Source: Streptomyces virginiae (GTDB lineage Bacteria > Actinomycetota > Actinomycetes > Streptomycetales > Streptomycetaceae). Taken from it: DNA of 64,000 nucleotides. Position 1 is the stretch's first letter. Each line of letters opens with the position of its first letter. The stretch spans positions 186,001-250,000 of the forward strand of contig NZ_JOAK01000002.1 in assembly GCF_000720455.1 (NCBI RefSeq). Reading direction: 5' to 3'. The notes beneath the pieces are model-generated. The model had not been told where the DNA came from, searched no databases, and was given only the letters and a program-made list of their open reading frames with translations. This document shows, piece after piece, positions 61,963 through 64,000 of this stretch. Both the position numbers and the translations under genes were made by a program.

Positions 61963-62844
61963 ATGTTCGGTCGCCGACGGGGGATGGAGTCGGCCGGAAG
62001 TTCCAGCCCGCACACATCCGCGACACTGACGCTGCCGCCGACGGCGCGTCTGCTCAGCTGCCGAGTCCTCGACACCGTCCACCGGCCCATCCGGCAGGCC
62101 GCGTTCGAGGTGACGGATCCGATCGGCCGTCGGATCGTCAGCGGCGAGACCGACCCGTTCGGCGGCTTCACGGCCGCCGTGCCGGAGGGGGAGTACCGGC
62201 TCTCCGTCACCGCCGAGGGGTACACGCCGTTCCACGGGGTCACGCTCGTGGGGGACCCGGCCCAGCCCGGTACGGGGGAGATCATCCTCGACGCGGTGGA
62301 GCCGCCGATCCTGCCGCAGCCCGGCCACTGGGAACTCGACCCGACGCACTCGTCCATCGGTTTCACGGCCCGGCACATCGGCCTCGCCCGGATCAACGGA
62401 CGGTTCAACACCTTCGCCGGGGCGGTGCGCATAGCCGACCGCATGGAGGACTCCTCCATGCACGTGATCATCGACGCGGCGAGCATCGACACCGGGGTCC
62501 GGCTGCGCGACGACCACCTGCGGTCGGGGGACTTCCTGGACGCGGTCCGCCACCCGACGGTGGAGTTCTACAGCGAACGGTTCATCCACCGCACCGGCGG
62601 CCGGTGGGCCGTCGCGGGCGCCCTGACCCTCCACGGGGTGAGCCGGTCCGTGACCCTGGACACCCAGTACCTCGGCCTGGGCACGGGCATGGAGGGCGAG
62701 GTGCGGGCGGCCTGCCGGGCCACCGCCGAACTGCACCGCGAGGACTTCACCCTCAACTGGCAGTCGATGCTGGCCCACGGGATCGCGGCGATCGGTTCGA
62801 GCGTGGACGTGGCACTGGACGTCCAGATCGTGCACAAGGCCTGA
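61963..62844 (+). CDS. YceI family protein with N-terminal CarboxypepD_reg-like domain
   Basis: A 293-residue protein. The first part (about 32-108) resembles a carboxypeptidase-regulatory beta-sandwich (GRRIVSGETDPFGGFTAAVP, YRLSVTAEGYTPF). The YceI lipocalin-like domain follows (about 118-290; WELDPTHSSIGFTARHIGLA, FLDAVRHPTVEFYSERF, LTLHGVSRSVTL). YceI proteins bind isoprenoid-like molecules. No signal peptide is seen, so it is probably cytoplasmic. ATG 61963 has only a G-rich stretch upstream. The frame of comEC continues through this gene, which is taken as an artefact of the lost comEC stop. Confidence 0.92.
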   Translation: MFGRRRGMESAGSSSPHTSATLTLPPTARLLSCRVLDTVHRPIRQAAFEVTDPIGRRIVSGETDPFGGFTAAVPEGEYRLSVTAEGYTPFHGVTLVGDPAQPGTGEIILDAVEPPILPQPGHWELDPTHSSIGFTARHIGLARINGRFNTFAGAVRIADRMEDSSMHVIIDAASIDTGVRLRDDHLRSGDFLDAVRHPTVEFYSERFIHRTGGRWAVAGALTLHGVSRSVTLDTQYLGLGTGMEGEVRAACRATAELHREDFTLNWQSMLAHGIAAIGSSVDVALDVQIVHKA

Positions 62845-62856
62845 CCCCGGCGGGGC

Positions 62857-63093
62857 TCAGGGGGCCTCCAGCCAGCCTTCGTACTCGGCGGCGAGGTCGT
62901 CCAGCGCGCCGGCGTCGAGCCGTTCCCGCGGGTCCTCGACGACCACCAGCCACTGGGCGTCCTCGGCGTCGTCCTCGCCGGCCAGCGCGTCGCGGACCAA
63001 CTGCGGTTCCTCCGGGAGGCCGAAGCGGTCGACGGCCTCCTGCGCCACCTCCTCGGCGGCGTCGCGGTCGGGCAGGACGAGTACATGTCGCAC
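62857..63093 (-). CDS. Small acidic conserved protein
   Basis: A 78-residue protein from GTG 63093 (80 from GTG 63099), starting VRHVLVLPDRDAAEEVAQEA and ending EYEGWLEAP. It is rich in Asp and Glu and probably forms a small alpha/beta fold, with WLVVVEDPRERL as a core strand. It lies between yceI and holA on the opposite strand. The family is unknown to me; codon usage and domain-like sequence support it. Confidence 0.75.
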   Translation of the reverse strand: MRHVLVLPDRDAAEEVAQEAVDRFGLPEEPQLVRDALAGEDDAEDAQWLVVVEDPRERLDAGALDDLAAEYEGWLEAP

Positions 63094-63175
63094 GTTCACC
63101 GGGCCATTGTCGAATACGCGGTGGAGGGGGCCGGGGCGCGGGGGGCTGTCAGTGCGGCGTGGGATGCTGGGGGCG

Positions 63176-64000
63176 ATGGCCACCAGGAAGAACTCCACCG
63201 ACGATCCCCTTGCCCCGATCACCCTCGCGGTGGGGCAGGAGGAGCTGCTGCTCGACCGCGCCGTGCGGGAGGTGGTGGCGGCCGCCCGTGCCGCCGACGC
63301 CGACACCGACGTCCGCGACCTCACTTCCGACCAGCTCCAGCCCGGCACGCTGGCCGAGCTGGCGAGCCCCTCGCTCTTCTCCGAGCGCAAGGTGCTGGTC
63401 GTGCGCAACGCGCAGGACCTGTCCGCCGACACGGTCAAGGAGGTCAAGGCCTACCTCGCCGCGCCCTACGAGGAGATCGCGCTGGTCCTCCTCCATGCGG
63501 GCGGCGTCAAGGGCAAGGGCCTGCTGGACGCGGCGCGCAAGGCCGGCGCCCGGGAGATCGCCTGCCCGAAGATGACGAAGGCGGCGGACCGGCTCGCCTT
63601 CGTGCGGGGGGAGTTCCGCACGCTGGGCCGTTCGGCGACCCCGGAGGCGTGCCAGACGCTGGTCGACGCCATCGGCAGCGACCTGCGGGAGCTGGCGAGC
63701 GCCGCGGCGCAGCTGTGCGCGGACGTCGAGGGGACCATCGACGAGGCCGTCGTCGGCCGCTACTACACCGGCCGGGCCGAGGCCTCCAGCTTCACCGTCG
63801 CCGACCGGGCGGTCGAGGGGCGTGCGGCGGAGGCCCTGGAAGCCCTGCGCTGGTCCCTGGCCACCGGCGTGGCCCCCGTCCTGATCACCAGTGCGCTGGC
63901 GCAGGCGGTCCGCGCGATCGGCAAGCTCGCCTCGGCCCCGCGCGGGGCCCGGCCCGGGGACCTCGCCCGCGACCTCGGCATGCCGCCGTGGAAGATCGAC
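63176..64000 (+). CDS. holA: DNA polymerase III subunit delta (3' truncated by window end)
   Basis: The clamp-loader delta subunit, which opens the beta sliding clamp. The first 275 codons are present, of about 330 expected. It begins MATRKNSTDDPLAPITLAVG and contains GQEELLLDRAVREVV, SPSLFSERKVLVVRNAQDL, GVKGKGLLDAARKAG and SDLRELASAAAQL, matching the delta fold. ATG 63176 is preceded by a G-rich stretch and by GATGCT ending seven bases upstream. The window ends in the frame ATG CCG CCG TGG AAG ATC GAC. It runs off the edge, so no stop is seen. Confidence 0.93.
   Translation, partial: MATRKNSTDDPLAPITLAVGQEELLLDRAVREVVAAARAADADTDVRDLTSDQLQPGTLAELASPSLFSERKVLVVRNAQDLSADTVKEVKAYLAAPYEEIALVLLHAGGVKGKGLLDAARKAGAREIACPKMTKAADRLAFVRGEFRTLGRSATPEACQTLVDAIGSDLRELASAAAQLCADVEGTIDEAVVGRYYTGRAEASSFTVADRAVEGRAAEALEALRWSLATGVAPVLITSALAQAVRAIGKLASAPRGARPGDLARDLGMPPWKID

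Overview
The window is a high-GC actinobacterial chromosome segment. Gene content and order (tig-clpP1-clpP2-clpX-valS, folC-ndk-mreBCD-mrdA-rodA, rne-rplU-rpmA-obg, proB-proA, nadD-rsfS, leuS, comEA-comEC-holA) match the conserved core of a Streptomyces chromosome. Nearly all third codon positions are G or C, and GTG starts are common. No single species can be named from the sequence.

Layout. Positions 1-1480 hold the wreck of an integrated element beside a tRNA-Gly gene: a severed GntR regulator and a tyrosine integrase that has lost its N-terminus, its frame and a catalytic Arg. Next come tRNA-Gly(TCC) and tRNA-Pro(TGG). Positions 1961-10197 are the protein-quality block (trigger factor, two ClpP peptidases behind a ClgR-type operator, ClpX) plus valyl-tRNA synthetase. 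An orphan histidine kinase and a second MreB-type gene (mbl-like), whose last 22 codons lie inside a dispersed palindromic repeat, lie between valS and folC. folC, a DUF4233 membrane protein and ndk lead into the elongation/spore-wall operon mreB-mreC-mreD-mrdA-rodA (15529-21750), followed by a CYTH-CHAD protein.

Positions 23396-31385 hold a radical SAM protein and its DUF2344 partner, separated by an unusual membrane protein built of 19-residue repeats, and then a very long RNase E/G. After L21, L27 and Obg comes a cell-surface polymer island (33943-42371): two GT2 enzymes (one fused to a TagF-like polymerase), a UDP-glucose epimerase, a GT4 enzyme and a GtrB/GtrA pair. proB, a small conserved protein and proA follow. 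Then come two adjacent membrane proteins sharing a 'SVVFDEDFV' N-terminal motif, an M48 protease, a 55-residue membrane protein, nadD, a divergent LCP/LytR_C protein, rsfS and a histidine phosphatase whose only usable start appears to be CTG. Two identical tRNA-Ala(GGC) genes flank a small zinc-ribbon gene. leuS is preceded by a classical attenuator with a 12-residue leader peptide carrying three consecutive Leu codons. The window ends with degV, comEA, comEC (which lacks a timely stop), a YceI protein and a truncated holA.

Regulation visible in the DNA: many genes are separated by long GC-rich hairpin terminators. At least ten starts have a TANNNT -10 hexamer ending 6-8 bases upstream and no Shine-Dalgarno sequence, which is the signature of leaderless mRNAs. 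I found no CRISPR array, intact insertion sequence or biosynthetic gene cluster. The least explained items are the 19-residue-repeat membrane protein in the radical SAM/RNase E neighbourhood, the pair of SVVFDEDFV proteins, the dispersed repeat that supplies the Mbl tail, and the CTG-started phosphatase.
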